A DNA stretch of 58,341 bases. Source: Phycisphaerales bacterium. Lineage in GTDB: Bacteria > Planctomycetota > Phycisphaerae > Phycisphaerales > UBA1924. This document shows positions 27,043 to 36,097 of this stretch, piece after piece; the first letter of the stretch is position 1, and each line of letters begins with the position of its first letter. The notes under the pieces were generated by a model. It was not told where the DNA came from. It worked only from the letters and a program-made list of their open reading frames with translations, and did not search any database. The stretch lies in the NCBI GenBank assembly GCA_015487555.1, contig WFPK01000078.1, positions 1 through 58,341 of the forward strand, written 5' to 3'. Made by a program: the position numbers and the translations under genes.

Positions 27043-27781
27043 GACGCCCGCCTTGGGAATCATCGAACGCATCAGGATCGGCTTGAGGCGAGAGCGTTTC
27101 GCCGGTCTGCGTATCCACCAGCCGACGCGCCTTGACAGGCTTGGCCGGCGAGCCCACACACACCGTCCACTCGGGCAGATCACGCACTACATTGGCCCGC
27201 GCCCCGACCACGACGCCGTCGCTGATGCGTACGCCCGGCGCGATGTAGGTATCGGTCGCGATCCAGCAATCTTCGCCGATATGCACCGGAATCCGAACCA
27301 GCGGAAAATCCAAGCGCTCAAAGTCGTGTGTCCCTGCGCAGACATGCACAAACTGGCTGACAATCGACCGATCCCCGATGGTGATCGGGCCCAGCGAGTA
27401 CAGATACACCGCATCACCGATCTGGACATGATCGCCGATATCCAGATTCCAAGGCACCTCGACACGCACCGTGTTACGCAGCAACTCGACACGCCCGACC
27501 TTGGCACCAAAGAGCCTGAGCAGCGATGCCCGCCATCGGTCTGCCCGGCGGGGTGAAAACCGAAAAAGTGTCGCCTGAACCATATTCCAGATCAGCCTGC
27601 GAACTTTTTCTTGGGTGCTAAAGTGCCCAACAATCGTCCCTTGAGGCAAATCCTTGAGCGAAATCGAATCCAGCGTAAGCCCCGCCGATCCGGCCGCCTG
27701 AACCCGCTTGATCGGCTTGGATCGGGCATTTTGCCCAGGCCCAACATTATCGGGCTTTGGATGTGTTCTTTGCGCGCTCAT
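27035..27781 (-). CDS. hexapeptide-repeat acetyltransferase (WcaF-like), paralogue
   Basis: The C-terminal 190 residues match the next gene in design: LIWNMVQATLFRFSPRRADRWRA, beta-helix repeats and CAGTHDFERLDFP with the likely catalytic His. It has an extra hydrophilic N-terminus of about 55 residues (MSAQRTHPKPDNVGPGQNAR...) of unknown role. It is the first gene of the minus-strand operon, divergent from the plus-strand operon at 27925. Two acetyltransferases suggest the polymer carries acetyl groups at two positions. Confidence 0.87.
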   Translation of the reverse strand: MSAQRTHPKPDNVGPGQNARSKPIKRVQAAGSAGLTLDSISLKDLPQGTIVGHFSTQEKVRRLIWNMVQATLFRFSPRRADRWRASLLRLFGAKVGRVELLRNTVRVEVPWNLDIGDHVQIGDAVYLYSLGPITIGDRSIVSQFVHVCAGTHDFERLDFPLVRIPVHIGEDCWIATDTYIAPGVRISDGVVVGARANVVRDLPEWTVCVGSPAKPVKARRLVDTQTGETLSPQADPDAFDDSQGGRHG

Positions 27782-27924
27782 AACCTGACCACTCTACTGT
27801 GTGTATCGCTGACCAGTTCAGTGTATCGGCCATTTCCCCCCTGCGATGTATTCATGTCACCAAAGGAGGAGGAAGGAATGGACGACTATGCTCATACCTT
27901 CCCTTTCGTACCCCGGAGGATGCT

Positions 27925-29301
27925 TTGGCAACGACCCGTGTCGTCATTTTGAATCAGTATTATGTACCCGATGTCGCCTCGACCGGGCATCTTTTGCACG
28001 AGCTGGCGGTCGAACTCGCCAAGCTCGGCTTCGAGGTCGAGGTCCTCACCGGACGCCCAAGCTATGGCCCGCCCGATACCTGGCAGGATTGCCCGCTCAA
28101 AGAGACCGTCGATGGCGTCAAGGTCCATCGGCTCAAGGTCGCCCGGTTTGACAAGAACTTCCTCCCCGGGCGGGCCTTCAACTACCTCACCTTCGTCGTC
28201 CCGATGATCCTCACCGTGCTCTTTACCTCCAAGAAAAACACGGTGTATCTCTACACCACCAACCCACCATTCCTTGGTGCGATCGGGTGGTTTGTCTCCT
28301 TGTTCCGCAAGCACCACTATGTCACCCTCCTCCACGACGCCCATCCCCAGCTGGGCATCTGGGTGGGCACCTTCAAGAAGGGCTCGATGATCGAACGGGT
28401 GTGGATGGCCCTCAACCGACGCAAGTACAAACGCACCAAAGAAGCCATCGTCCTGTGCAGCGCCGCCAAGAAGCTCGTCGCCCAGACCTACCCGATCACC
28501 CCCGAGCACATCCATGTCATCCCCAACTGGGCCGACGGCGAAAACCTCTTCCCCAAACCCAAAGCCGAATCCAAAATCGCTCAACAAAACAACTTCATCG
28601 ACGACTTCATCCTCCTCTATTCGGGCAACATGGGGCTCTACTACGACTTCGACACCGTGCTCGGTGCTGCCAAACTCCTCAAAGACGAGCCCTTCAAACT
28701 CGTCCTCGTCGGCGGCGGCGGCAAACGATCAGCCATCGAAGCGCACATCAAAGAACACAACATGACCAATGTCGTCATGCTCCCCTATCAACCCTTCGAA
28801 CAGCTCAACGATTCATTCAACGCCTGCGATGCCTCGCTCGTCACCATCGCCCAAGGGATCGAAGGCATCAGCTTCCCGAGCAAGCTCTACACCTCGCTGG
28901 CCGTCGGCAAGGCGATCGTCGCGCTCTCCGAAGACTGGTCCGAGCTCCGCGAGATCGTCGAGCACAACAACTGCGGCATCTGGTCGCCATTAGGCGATGC
29001 CCAAGGGCTCGCAGACAAACTCCGCGAACTGATCCGCGACAAAGCCAAGACCCAGGCAATGGGGCAGAGCGCCCGCGCCGTCTTCGACAAAGGCTATACC
29101 CGCCAGGTCTGCGCCGCCAAATACGCCGAGGTCCTCAAGCTCGCCGACCCACAATACACGCCCCAAGAAACCGCCGAACGACGCGATAAACTCGCCAAAT
29201 GGCTCGCCCGCGGCGCTGCGGTGGTCGATATCGACCAGCCTGGCCCGCCCGACCAATCCGATCAGCCCAAAGCATGTATGCCCGCTGGAGATCAATCGTG
29301 A
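27925..29301 (+). CDS. glycosyltransferase family 4 (WbuB-like), TTG start
   Basis: The family sequence starts at TTRVVILNQYYVPDVASTG; the TTG at 27925 sits five bases after GGAGG and is the best start. An upstream in-frame extension (from 27799) has no family character. GT4 features are HLLHELAVELAKLGFEVEVLTG, DAHPQLGIWVG, VIPNWADGE and the C-terminal FPSKLYTSLAVGKAIVAL. It opens the plus-strand operon with a formyltransferase-like gene and a polysaccharide deacetylase. The C-terminal 30 residues are Asp/Pro-rich and not conserved-looking. Confidence 0.88.
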   Translation: MATTRVVILNQYYVPDVASTGHLLHELAVELAKLGFEVEVLTGRPSYGPPDTWQDCPLKETVDGVKVHRLKVARFDKNFLPGRAFNYLTFVVPMILTVLFTSKKNTVYLYTTNPPFLGAIGWFVSLFRKHHYVTLLHDAHPQLGIWVGTFKKGSMIERVWMALNRRKYKRTKEAIVLCSAAKKLVAQTYPITPEHIHVIPNWADGENLFPKPKAESKIAQQNNFIDDFILLYSGNMGLYYDFDTVLGAAKLLKDEPFKLVLVGGGGKRSAIEAHIKEHNMTNVVMLPYQPFEQLNDSFNACDASLVTIAQGIEGISFPSKLYTSLAVGKAIVALSEDWSELREIVEHNNCGIWSPLGDAQGLADKLRELIRDKAKTQAMGQSARAVFDKGYTRQVCAAKYAEVLKLADPQYTPQETAERRDKLAKWLARGAAVVDIDQPGPPDQSDQPKACMPAGDQS

Positions 29302-30074
29302 GCAGCATCACCGATCGAAAACTCAAGCTCGTCTTCGTCACCGAAGACGACCCGCTCTATGTCATCCGATTCTTCGAGGTCTTTTTCGACGAATACCCCG
29401 CCGACCAGATCGAGATCATCGGCGTGTCCGTCCAAGAGGCCTTCCACGAACCCAAGTGGAAGACCGCTAAACGAATCTTCAACTTCTACGGGCCCATCGA
29501 CTTCTTCAAGCTCCTGGCCCGCTATTTCAAGGTCAAACTCCGGGGCGACTCGATCGTCAAACTCGCCAAAGAAAAAAACCTGCCCATCATCGAGTGCGGA
29601 TCGGTCAATGACCCGGACTACATCGCCAAGCTCGAAAAACTCGAACCCGATATCGTCGCCTCGGTCGCTGCGCCAGAAATCTTCAAGAAGGGCATCCTCG
29701 CGGTGCCCAAGCTCGGGTGCATCAATATCCATTCGGGTAAGCTTCCGATCTATCGAGGCATGATGCCCAACTTCTGGCAGCTTCTCCACGGCGAAAAGCA
29801 CGCCGTCGTCACCGTCCACGAGATGGTCGAAAAACTCGACGCTGGTGATATCCTCGGCACCATCGACTGGCCACTCAAAGAACACGATTCGCTCGATCGC
29901 GTCATCACCGGCACCAAGCAAGACGGCGCCCGCCTGATGATGGAGATCATCCTCAAAATGAAAGCGGGCGAAGCGACCCCCGAGCCTTTGGATATGAGCA
30001 ACAAAAAATACTTCCGCTTCCCGCAGCGCAAGGATGTCAAAGCCTTCCGCAAACGCGGGCACAAGATGATCTAA
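29298..30074 (+). CDS. formyltransferase-family protein
   Basis: A 258-residue protein with the formyltransferase signature NIHSGKLPIYRGMMPNFWQL (Asn-x-His, and LP.YRG) and VTVHEMVEKLDAGDILG with the conserved Asp. Family members transfer a formyl group from N10-formyl-THF, for example to amino sugars. Here the operon context suggests N-formylation of a sugar nucleotide for the exopolysaccharide. Start is GTG 29298, with GGAG seven bases upstream, and it overlaps the stop of the GT4 gene (GTGA). Methionyl-tRNA formyltransferase itself is unlikely, as the N-terminus differs and tRNA-binding domain is missing. Confidence 0.82.
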   Translation: MSSITDRKLKLVFVTEDDPLYVIRFFEVFFDEYPADQIEIIGVSVQEAFHEPKWKTAKRIFNFYGPIDFFKLLARYFKVKLRGDSIVKLAKEKNLPIIECGSVNDPDYIAKLEKLEPDIVASVAAPEIFKKGILAVPKLGCINIHSGKLPIYRGMMPNFWQLLHGEKHAVVTVHEMVEKLDAGDILGTIDWPLKEHDSLDRVITGTKQDGARLMMEIILKMKAGEATPEPLDMSNKKYFRFPQRKDVKAFRKRGHKMI

Positions 30075-30089
30075 GAGGTTCTTCGCCTA

Positions 30090-30959
30090 ATGCCCAAGTT
30101 CCAAACCACCCAAGCTGCCATGTCGATTGATGTCGAAGACTGGTTCCAGGTCGAGAACCTCAAGGGCATCATCGCGCGCGATACTTGGGACGATCGCGAG
30201 CTGCGCGTCGAAGCCAACACCGACAAAATGCTCGAGCTGATGGACAAGCACGGTGTCAAATGCACCTGCTTCATCCTCGGGTGGGTCGCGGAAAAATGCC
30301 CAGCCCTCATCAAACGCATCGCCGACGCTGGACACGAAATCGCATCCCACGGCTACGGGCACGACCTCATCTACAACCTCTCCCATGATGAGTTCCGCGA
30401 AGATATGAAACGAGGCATCGGCATCGTCGAAGACCTCACGGGCGCCAAAATCAAAGGCTACCGCGCCCCCTCATTCTCGATCACCGATTGGTCGATCGAC
30501 ATCCTCCAGGAACTCGGACTCACCTACGACTCCTCCGCCTTCCCAACCGTCGCCCACGATCGCTACGGCAAGCTCGAAAACATGGACTCGGGCAAACCCA
30601 TCGTCGAGATCCGACCCGGATTCCACGAGGTCTGCGTCTCGGTCCTCAAAGTCGGCAAGAAGGGCGTCCCCTGGGCAGGCGGCGGCTACTTCCGCCTGTT
30701 CCCCTATCCGCTCTTCAAGTGGGGAGTCAAACGGATCCTCAAATCCGACATGCCTTATGTCTTCTATATCCATCCATGGGAGGTCGATCCTGACCAACCC
30801 AAGATGGCCGGACTCAAACGATCGCATAAGTTTCGCCACTACAACAACTTGAACAAATGCACCGCCCGGTTCGACAACCTATTGGGCTCGTTCGACTGGC
30901 GGCCCATCGGCGAGTTCCTCGACGACTACCTCCACCAGAACCCGCCTGCAACCGATTGA
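30090..30959 (+). CDS. XrtA-type polysaccharide deacetylase
   Basis: MSIDVEDWFQVENL, CFILGWVAEKCPALIKRI and GHEIASHGYGHDLIYNL carry the metal-binding Asp-Asp and His residues of the NodB/CE4 fold. The later RAPSFSITDWSIDIL and YIHPWEVDPDQPKM fit the deacetylase branch (with DUF3473 tail) that sits in exosortase-A/EPS loci. It would remove acetyl groups from the exopolysaccharide. It is last in its operon. Its presence supports a link between this polymer and the VPLPP-tailed proteins, although no exosortase gene is visible in this window. Confidence 0.92.
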   Translation: MPKFQTTQAAMSIDVEDWFQVENLKGIIARDTWDDRELRVEANTDKMLELMDKHGVKCTCFILGWVAEKCPALIKRIADAGHEIASHGYGHDLIYNLSHDEFREDMKRGIGIVEDLTGAKIKGYRAPSFSITDWSIDILQELGLTYDSSAFPTVAHDRYGKLENMDSGKPIVEIRPGFHEVCVSVLKVGKKGVPWAGGGYFRLFPYPLFKWGVKRILKSDMPYVFYIHPWEVDPDQPKMAGLKRSHKFRHYNNLNKCTARFDNLLGSFDWRPIGEFLDDYLHQNPPATD

Positions 30960-30983
30960 CATCGAGTTTTATCTGCGTACACT
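30956..30983 (+). promoter_or_regulatory. consensus promoter giving a leaderless mRNA
   Basis: TTGACA (30956-30961), 16 bases, TACACT (30978-30983). The predicted start is 30990, the A of the next ATG. The -35 box overlaps the stop codon of the deacetylase gene. Confidence 0.72.
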
Positions 30984-30989
30984 CGCTAC

Positions 30990-32030
30990 ATGAAACTGCG
31001 ACTCATTCTCAATACTGTTGCCTGCACACTCGTGATTGGCTCTGCCAGCACCGGTGCCCACGCCCTCTGTCCCACCGACACCTTTGTTCCAGCCGATGCC
31101 AACAAGGCGGTCGATCGTGAAAATGCCCGCCCGGGCGTGCTCATCATGGCCCATGGCGGGAGCGAAGCGTGGAACCAGGCCGTCGAGCAGGCCATTGCCC
31201 CGCTTCAAGACGACTACCCCATCGAGATCGCCTATGGCATGGCCAAGACCTCCACCATGCACGCAGCGGTCGAACGACTCGAAGACCAAGGCGTCAACAC
31301 CATCGCGGTCGTCCGGATGTTCATCTCGGGCTCGAGCTTCCTCGACAAAACCGAATACATCCTCGGACTTCGCCATTCACTTGAAGGCGCGATGCACTCC
31401 AAAGCCATGAAGGGGCACGATTCCAAAATGTCGATGCCCACAATGAACAGCAAGGCAAATGACAAGGCAAATGACAAAATGAACAGCCAACCCGGGGATA
31501 TGGGCGGGCATTCGATGGAAGCACCTATGCCCATCGACTCGGACTCCACCTTCATCCTCAGCACCGAGGGCATCTCGGCATCAACACTCATCGACGACAT
31601 CCTCATCGACCGCGTGCAAGCGCTGAGCGTTGATCCATCCACCGAGAGCATCATGATCCTCGCCCATGGCCCGGGCGATGACGAAGAGAACAAACAATGG
31701 CTCATCGACATGCAGCGCCGAACCGAGCGCCTCAGTGCCCTTGGCCCATTCATCGACATCCAATGCGAAACACTCCGCGAAGATTGGCCAGGGCGACGCG
31801 CCGAAGCTGAGAAACGCATCCGCGCATTCGTCCAATCACACAACGATGCAGGCAACCGCGTCATCGTCATCCCCTTCCGCGTCGCCGGGTTCGGCCCCTA
31901 CCGCGAGGTGCTCGAAGGATTGGACTACATCGCTGACGAGCGAGGTTTTAGCCCACATCCCAACATGACCACATGGGTCGATCAAACCGCACGCGCGCTG
32001 CTGCCAATGCTCCCGACAAGCACCGATTAG
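30990..32030 (+). CDS. exported twin-domain chelatase-like (CbiX/SirB fold) protein with Met/His-rich linker
   Basis: A signal peptide (about 1-25) is followed by two CbiX/SirB-like domains with GVLIMAHGGSE (H55) and IMILAHGPGDD (H226). The second metal-site His found in active chelatases is not seen in either half (MFISGSSFL; PFRVAGFGPY). Between them, residues about 129-182 form a linker with nine Met and four His (MKGHDSKMSM, MGGHSMEAPM) like copper-binding segments. The inferred role is metal binding or delivery outside the cytoplasm, not sirohydrochlorin synthesis. It has a leaderless-type promoter and no Shine-Dalgarno. Confidence 0.72.
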   Translation: MKLRLILNTVACTLVIGSASTGAHALCPTDTFVPADANKAVDRENARPGVLIMAHGGSEAWNQAVEQAIAPLQDDYPIEIAYGMAKTSTMHAAVERLEDQGVNTIAVVRMFISGSSFLDKTEYILGLRHSLEGAMHSKAMKGHDSKMSMPTMNSKANDKANDKMNSQPGDMGGHSMEAPMPIDSDSTFILSTEGISASTLIDDILIDRVQALSVDPSTESIMILAHGPGDDEENKQWLIDMQRRTERLSALGPFIDIQCETLREDWPGRRAEAEKRIRAFVQSHNDAGNRVIVIPFRVAGFGPYREVLEGLDYIADERGFSPHPNMTTWVDQTARALLPMLPTSTD

Positions 32031-32060
32031 CCCAAAGAAATCACAATCGGCATATTCTCC

Positions 32061-32088
32061 TTGTGTCCAATCGGCCATCTGGTATAAC
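32061..32088 (+). promoter_or_regulatory. sigma-70-like promoter
   Basis: TTGTGT, 16 bases and TATAAC lie upstream of the dockerin-type protein. This gives a leader of about 48 bases with AAAGGA before the ATG at 32143. Confidence 0.5.
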
Positions 32089-32142
32089 ACCAATGCGAGC
32101 ACCACCAAAGAGTGCTCCATACCAGACAAAGGATCACACCCG

Positions 32143-32994
32143 ATGCCACTGACACCCACCCTCTCGGCTGCTATGCTCGCCCTGATGTGCAGCACACTCC
32201 TCGCCGACGACACAACAACCGTTACCTTCAGCGACGGCTCCCAAGGATGGAGCGGGCCAAACGGAAACGACGGATTCGGGGGCGGCACAACCATTGAACC
32301 CACTGGCGGCAACCCCGGCCCCTATATGCACACCGTGTTCAACGATTTTGGCGTATCCTATGTGAACTCAACTAACAACGCATTCCTCGGCGACTACACC
32401 ACTTCAAGCTCGATCACCATCACTCTTGATATCCGAGTCGAAAACCTGAGTTTCTTCGGCGGCGATGTCTCCCGCCCATGGCTCGTCGAACTCCGCGACT
32501 TCGACACCGCCCAAGGCGGCTATCCATGGACCAGCGTCTGGTTCCTCTTCGACAACATCTCGCAAGCAAACAACGACCAGTGGACAAACTACTCAACAGG
32601 AAGCTTTGATCCCAGCGCGATCGAACTCCCCGCAGGATGGGGCGGCACAGGCGCAGAAGACCCAAAGACCTTCGAACCAATGCTCCCAGCCGATGTGAGC
32701 TTCGCCGATGTGCTCTCGGGCGTTGATGTGATCGTCTTCACCACGCTCCAACCCGGACATTTCTTCGGCTTCACCGACCACACCATCGGCATCGACAACA
32801 TCTCGATCACCCGCTCAACATCAATATGCCCACCCGACATCAACAACGACAGCGAGCTCAACTTCTTCGATGTTTCCGCATTCCTCGCTGCATTCGCTGC
32901 AGCAGACCCCATCGCCGATTTCACCGGCGACGGTGCGTGGAACTTCTTCGATGTTTCTGCGTTCTTGAGTGCCTTTGCTGACGGATGCCCATAA
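32143..32994 (+). CDS. secreted protein with planctomycete GC-type dockerin tail
   Basis: The 283-residue protein has a signal peptide (to about residue 21) and a beta-rich body with FSDGSQGWSG, typical of carbohydrate-binding-like jelly rolls. From about 230 two dockerin-like repeats follow: CPPDINNDSELNFFDVSAFL and DFTGDGAWNFFDVSAFL, ending DGCP. The Asn/Asp-rich loops should bind calcium. Such tails in Phycisphaerae are thought to attach proteins to the surface or to a partner. The body may bind a glycan; partner unknown. Confidence 0.8.
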   Translation: MPLTPTLSAAMLALMCSTLLADDTTTVTFSDGSQGWSGPNGNDGFGGGTTIEPTGGNPGPYMHTVFNDFGVSYVNSTNNAFLGDYTTSSSITITLDIRVENLSFFGGDVSRPWLVELRDFDTAQGGYPWTSVWFLFDNISQANNDQWTNYSTGSFDPSAIELPAGWGGTGAEDPKTFEPMLPADVSFADVLSGVDVIVFTTLQPGHFFGFTDHTIGIDNISITRSTSICPPDINNDSELNFFDVSAFLAAFAAADPIADFTGDGAWNFFDVSAFLSAFADGCP

Positions 32995-33015
32995 AAACAA
33001 ACCCAAACTTTGGGT
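32994..33015 (-). terminator. hairpin at end of minus-strand epimerase gene
   Basis: ACCCAAA-C-TTTGGGT (33001-33015) is a near-perfect palindrome. On the minus strand it is followed by TTTGTTTTT. It lies directly after, and partly in, the epimerase stop codon. Confidence 0.55.
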
Positions 33016-34058
33016 CAGCTCATCACAGGCTCAGCTGGCGGCTGGTGCCATTGCGCATTTTCATTCTTGCCGCGCTCCATGTACCACTTGACCATCCGGT
33101 CGATCCCCTCCTTGAGCGGCACCTTGGGCTGATACCCAACACCCAGCAGCTTGTCGGCTTCGAACTTGGTCTCGGTCTTGAACATCTTCTTGACGCGGGC
33201 TGTCGAGATCGGCAGGTTCTTGCCCGTAAGTTTGATCATCACATCAAACGGCAGCCCCAGCAACATCCCAACCGCATACGGCATCGCCGGCGCGGGCTTC
33301 TTGCCTAAACACGCGCTGACCACATTGGAAATCTCCGTGCTCGTCAGGTCGGGCTTGTCGATGTAGTTGAAAATCTCAAACGATTCAATGGCACGGCTGG
33401 GCTTCTCGTCGAGCATCCCCCGAAGGAACAGCGTCGCGTGGACAATGTTCTCGACATAGCTGAGCGATTTGATATTCGTGCCCGGGCCGAACCGGAAATA
33501 CTTGCCCGAGTTGATCTGCTTGATGAGCGAGTACATATTGGCAAAGTTGTCGATACCAAAGGTAACGGTGGGGCGGATAATGAGTGCGTTTCGTCCATCG
33601 CCCTGTTCGACCCAACGCTTGAATACCCCTTCGCCTTTGAGCTTCGACCCGCCATAGGGCGAGTTGGGCGCAGTGGGTGCGGTTTCTTCGTGTGGTGTCG
33701 GCGCATCGCCATAGACCGCGACGGTGGAGTAGAAGATGAGTTCTTTGACTCCTGCCCGATCCATCGCCTCACAGACCATCTGTGAGCCGTATTCATTGAC
33801 CGAGTAGTAGGTTTCGTCAGCGATCCCAAAGTCATGATGGGCCGCAGCGAGGTTGACGACCATATCGACGCCTGCCATGGCGCGATCGAGCGCTTTGGGA
33901 TCGCGAATATCGCCTTTGACAAAACTCGATTGGGCAGCCAACGACCCTGGCGTTGGGTCGATGAGGTCAACTGTGACGAGCTCGTGCCCGAGTGCTGTCA
34001 GATCACGATGGAAGTACGACCCGATGAACCCCGAGCCGCCGGTGATGAGTATTTTCAA
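33015..34058 (-). CDS. NAD-dependent sugar epimerase/dehydratase
   Basis: An extended SDR of 347 residues: KILITGGSGFIGSYF (NAD-binding), NLAAAHHDFG, STVAVYG and SPYGGSKLKGE with the Tyr-x3-Lys catalytic pair. The best start is TTG 34058, six bases after GGGG, because the Rossmann motif begins straight after it; a TTG at 34091 would add eleven unrelated residues. The substrate is probably a nucleotide sugar for the exopolysaccharide, but the branch is not determined. It is alone, between the dockerin gene and the SLC13 permease. Confidence 0.82.
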   Translation of the reverse strand: MKILITGGSGFIGSYFHRDLTALGHELVTVDLIDPTPGSLAAQSSFVKGDIRDPKALDRAMAGVDMVVNLAAAHHDFGIADETYYSVNEYGSQMVCEAMDRAGVKELIFYSTVAVYGDAPTPHEETAPTAPNSPYGGSKLKGEGVFKRWVEQGDGRNALIIRPTVTFGIDNFANMYSLIKQINSGKYFRFGPGTNIKSLSYVENIVHATLFLRGMLDEKPSRAIESFEIFNYIDKPDLTSTEISNVVSACLGKKPAPAMPYAVGMLLGLPFDVMIKLTGKNLPISTARVKKMFKTETKFEADKLLGVGYQPKVPLKEGIDRMVKWYMERGKNENAQWHQPPAEPVMS

Positions 34059-34210
34059 GGTAGACCCCTGTATCCAATGCTGACTGTCCAAAGCCCAAAC
34101 GCCCGTGGGCCCGTTCCCCCGCCATGTGTCGATTATACGACGATGGATCGGCCCGGTTCATATCTGCTTCGATTGTCGGCGTTTTCTCGGGTTTGCTCGC
34201 GTGTGATCCG

Positions 34211-36055
34211 CTAAAACCCGCCAAACATGATCGGCGCCAGCACCACACAGATCACCCCGCACAATATCGTCAAAGGCCCGCCAAACTTGGTATAGTCCGT
34301 CCACTTATACCCCCCGGGACCCATCACCATCAGGTTCGTCTGATACCCGATCGGCGTCGAGAACTCGCAGCTCGCCGACACCGTGATCGCCACGATAAAG
34401 GGCATCGGGTTGAGCGATTGTTCGATCGCGATCCCGATCGCGATCGGGAACATCAACACTGCTGCTGCGTTGTTGGTCATTGTCGCAGTAAAGACCGTCG
34501 TGAGCATATAAATCGCAGCCAACAACCCCCAGGGCCCAAGCGATGCGCACACCGCGACAATCGCATGCGAGATGTCGGCTGCCAATCCGGTGTTGATCAT
34601 CGCCTGCCCGATTCCAAACGATGCACCGATAACGGTCAGAATCTGGAAATCCACCCCGCGCCGAGCTTGGGGACCGGTGCAGCATCGGGTGACGACCATC
34701 AACCCCGCAGCGAGCATCGCCGCCGTCATCGGCTCGAACACACTGAACGAGAGCAGAATCACCAGCAACGCCAGAATCGCCACCGCAACCCACGCCCGAT
34801 CATGGCGCAAAGCTGCGGGTGTGATGCGTTCATTGACCAGATAGAAGTCACCGACCGATCCGAACCGATCCGAAAAACCCTCCGGCGCTTCGAGCAAGAG
34901 GGTATCGCCGGGGCGCAGGCGGATATCGCCGAGCTTGCCCGGGATCTGCTGACCCTGCCGACGCACCGCAACGACCACCGCGCCGTAGCGCGTACGAATC
35001 CCCGATTGGCGGATCGTCAATCCCACCAACGACGAGTTGTTCGAGACCACCGCTTCGACGATCCGCAGGTTGGGTCGATAGTGCTTGTCGGGCTGGGCAT
35101 TGTCGCCCTCGCGATGCCCGTGCGATTCAGTCGCTGAGGGCACCAAGCCTTTGATCTGCTGGAGATCAACCACCGATTCGAGCTGGCCTACAAAGACCAA
35201 AACATCCCCCGCCCGAATCGTTTCGGTCGGCGAAACCGCGACCATCGAATCATCATCGCGTTCGATCCGCGACAAAAATAGCCCCGGCAGATTGCGCAGA
35301 TTCGCCTCCTCAACCGTCTTGCCCACGATCGGGCTCTCGGGATTGACCTTGAGGGCTGCGTGATACCCCTGCCCGCGCACCTCGGCATCCTCGATCGGAT
35401 TCGTGCGCTCGGGCAAGAGCTTGCGCCCAAAGATCAGGATATACGCCACCCCGATCACCGCGATCGGCAGCCCAACCTTGGCAAGGGTGAACATCCCGAA
35501 CTTGAGCGCCGGATTATCCTCACTCACCGGCAGCCCATTGGCAGTCACCTGCTCATCAGCGAGCAGTTTCGAGGTAATCACATTGGTCGAGGTCCCGATG
35601 AGTGTGCACACCCCGCCAAGAATCGACGCGAACGATAAAGGCATAAAGAGCTTGCTGGGCGCGATTCGACACCGCCTTGCGACGCCTGCGAGTGTGGGCA
35701 AAAACATCGCGACGATCGGCGTGTTGTTGATAAACGCGCTCATCATCGCCACCGGAAGCGTCAATCGAATCTGTGCGCTGCGCTCATCTTTGGGACGACC
35801 CAAGAGCACCGCCGTAATGCGGCTCATCGCCCCGGTCTCCTTCATCGCCGCAGCCACGATATACAACATCGCCACCGTAATCACGCCCTGATTGGCAAAC
35901 CCCTGCACCGCCTCTTGAGGCTCGAGCACCCCAAAGATCAACAACACCAAAAGCACACCCATCATGATGATGTCGGGCGCAAAGCGACCCATCGCCATCG
36001 TGCCCACCATGAGCACAAGCATGATGCCCGTCAAGATGGGTTCCCAGTTGCCCAA
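34211..36055 (-). CDS. SLC13-family permease with TrkA-C domains (probable sulfate transporter)
   Basis: The 614-residue membrane protein has the SLC13/DASS layout: helices at both ends with FINNTPIVAMFLP and TMTNNAAAVLMFP, the two Na-site-like loops. Between them are two TrkA-C-like domains (about 230-300 and 320-410), as in SAC1/SLT-type sulfate permeases of algae and cyanobacteria. Sulfate is the likely substrate since cysQ, cysC, cysD and cysN follow. The start is taken as TTG 36055; a downstream ATG (residue 12) is possible. cysQ stops 42 bases upstream on the same strand. Confidence 0.8.
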   Translation of the reverse strand: MGNWEPILTGIMLVLMVGTMAMGRFAPDIIMMGVLLVLLIFGVLEPQEAVQGFANQGVITVAMLYIVAAAMKETGAMSRITAVLLGRPKDERSAQIRLTLPVAMMSAFINNTPIVAMFLPTLAGVARRCRIAPSKLFMPLSFASILGGVCTLIGTSTNVITSKLLADEQVTANGLPVSEDNPALKFGMFTLAKVGLPIAVIGVAYILIFGRKLLPERTNPIEDAEVRGQGYHAALKVNPESPIVGKTVEEANLRNLPGLFLSRIERDDDSMVAVSPTETIRAGDVLVFVGQLESVVDLQQIKGLVPSATESHGHREGDNAQPDKHYRPNLRIVEAVVSNNSSLVGLTIRQSGIRTRYGAVVVAVRRQGQQIPGKLGDIRLRPGDTLLLEAPEGFSDRFGSVGDFYLVNERITPAALRHDRAWVAVAILALLVILLSFSVFEPMTAAMLAAGLMVVTRCCTGPQARRGVDFQILTVIGASFGIGQAMINTGLAADISHAIVAVCASLGPWGLLAAIYMLTTVFTATMTNNAAAVLMFPIAIGIAIEQSLNPMPFIVAITVSASCEFSTPIGYQTNLMVMGPGGYKWTDYTKFGGPLTILCGVICVVLAPIMFGGF

Positions 36056-36097
36056 TGCGTGTTCGATCCTTGTCGTGTGCCCGGTATGGGAGAGTTT

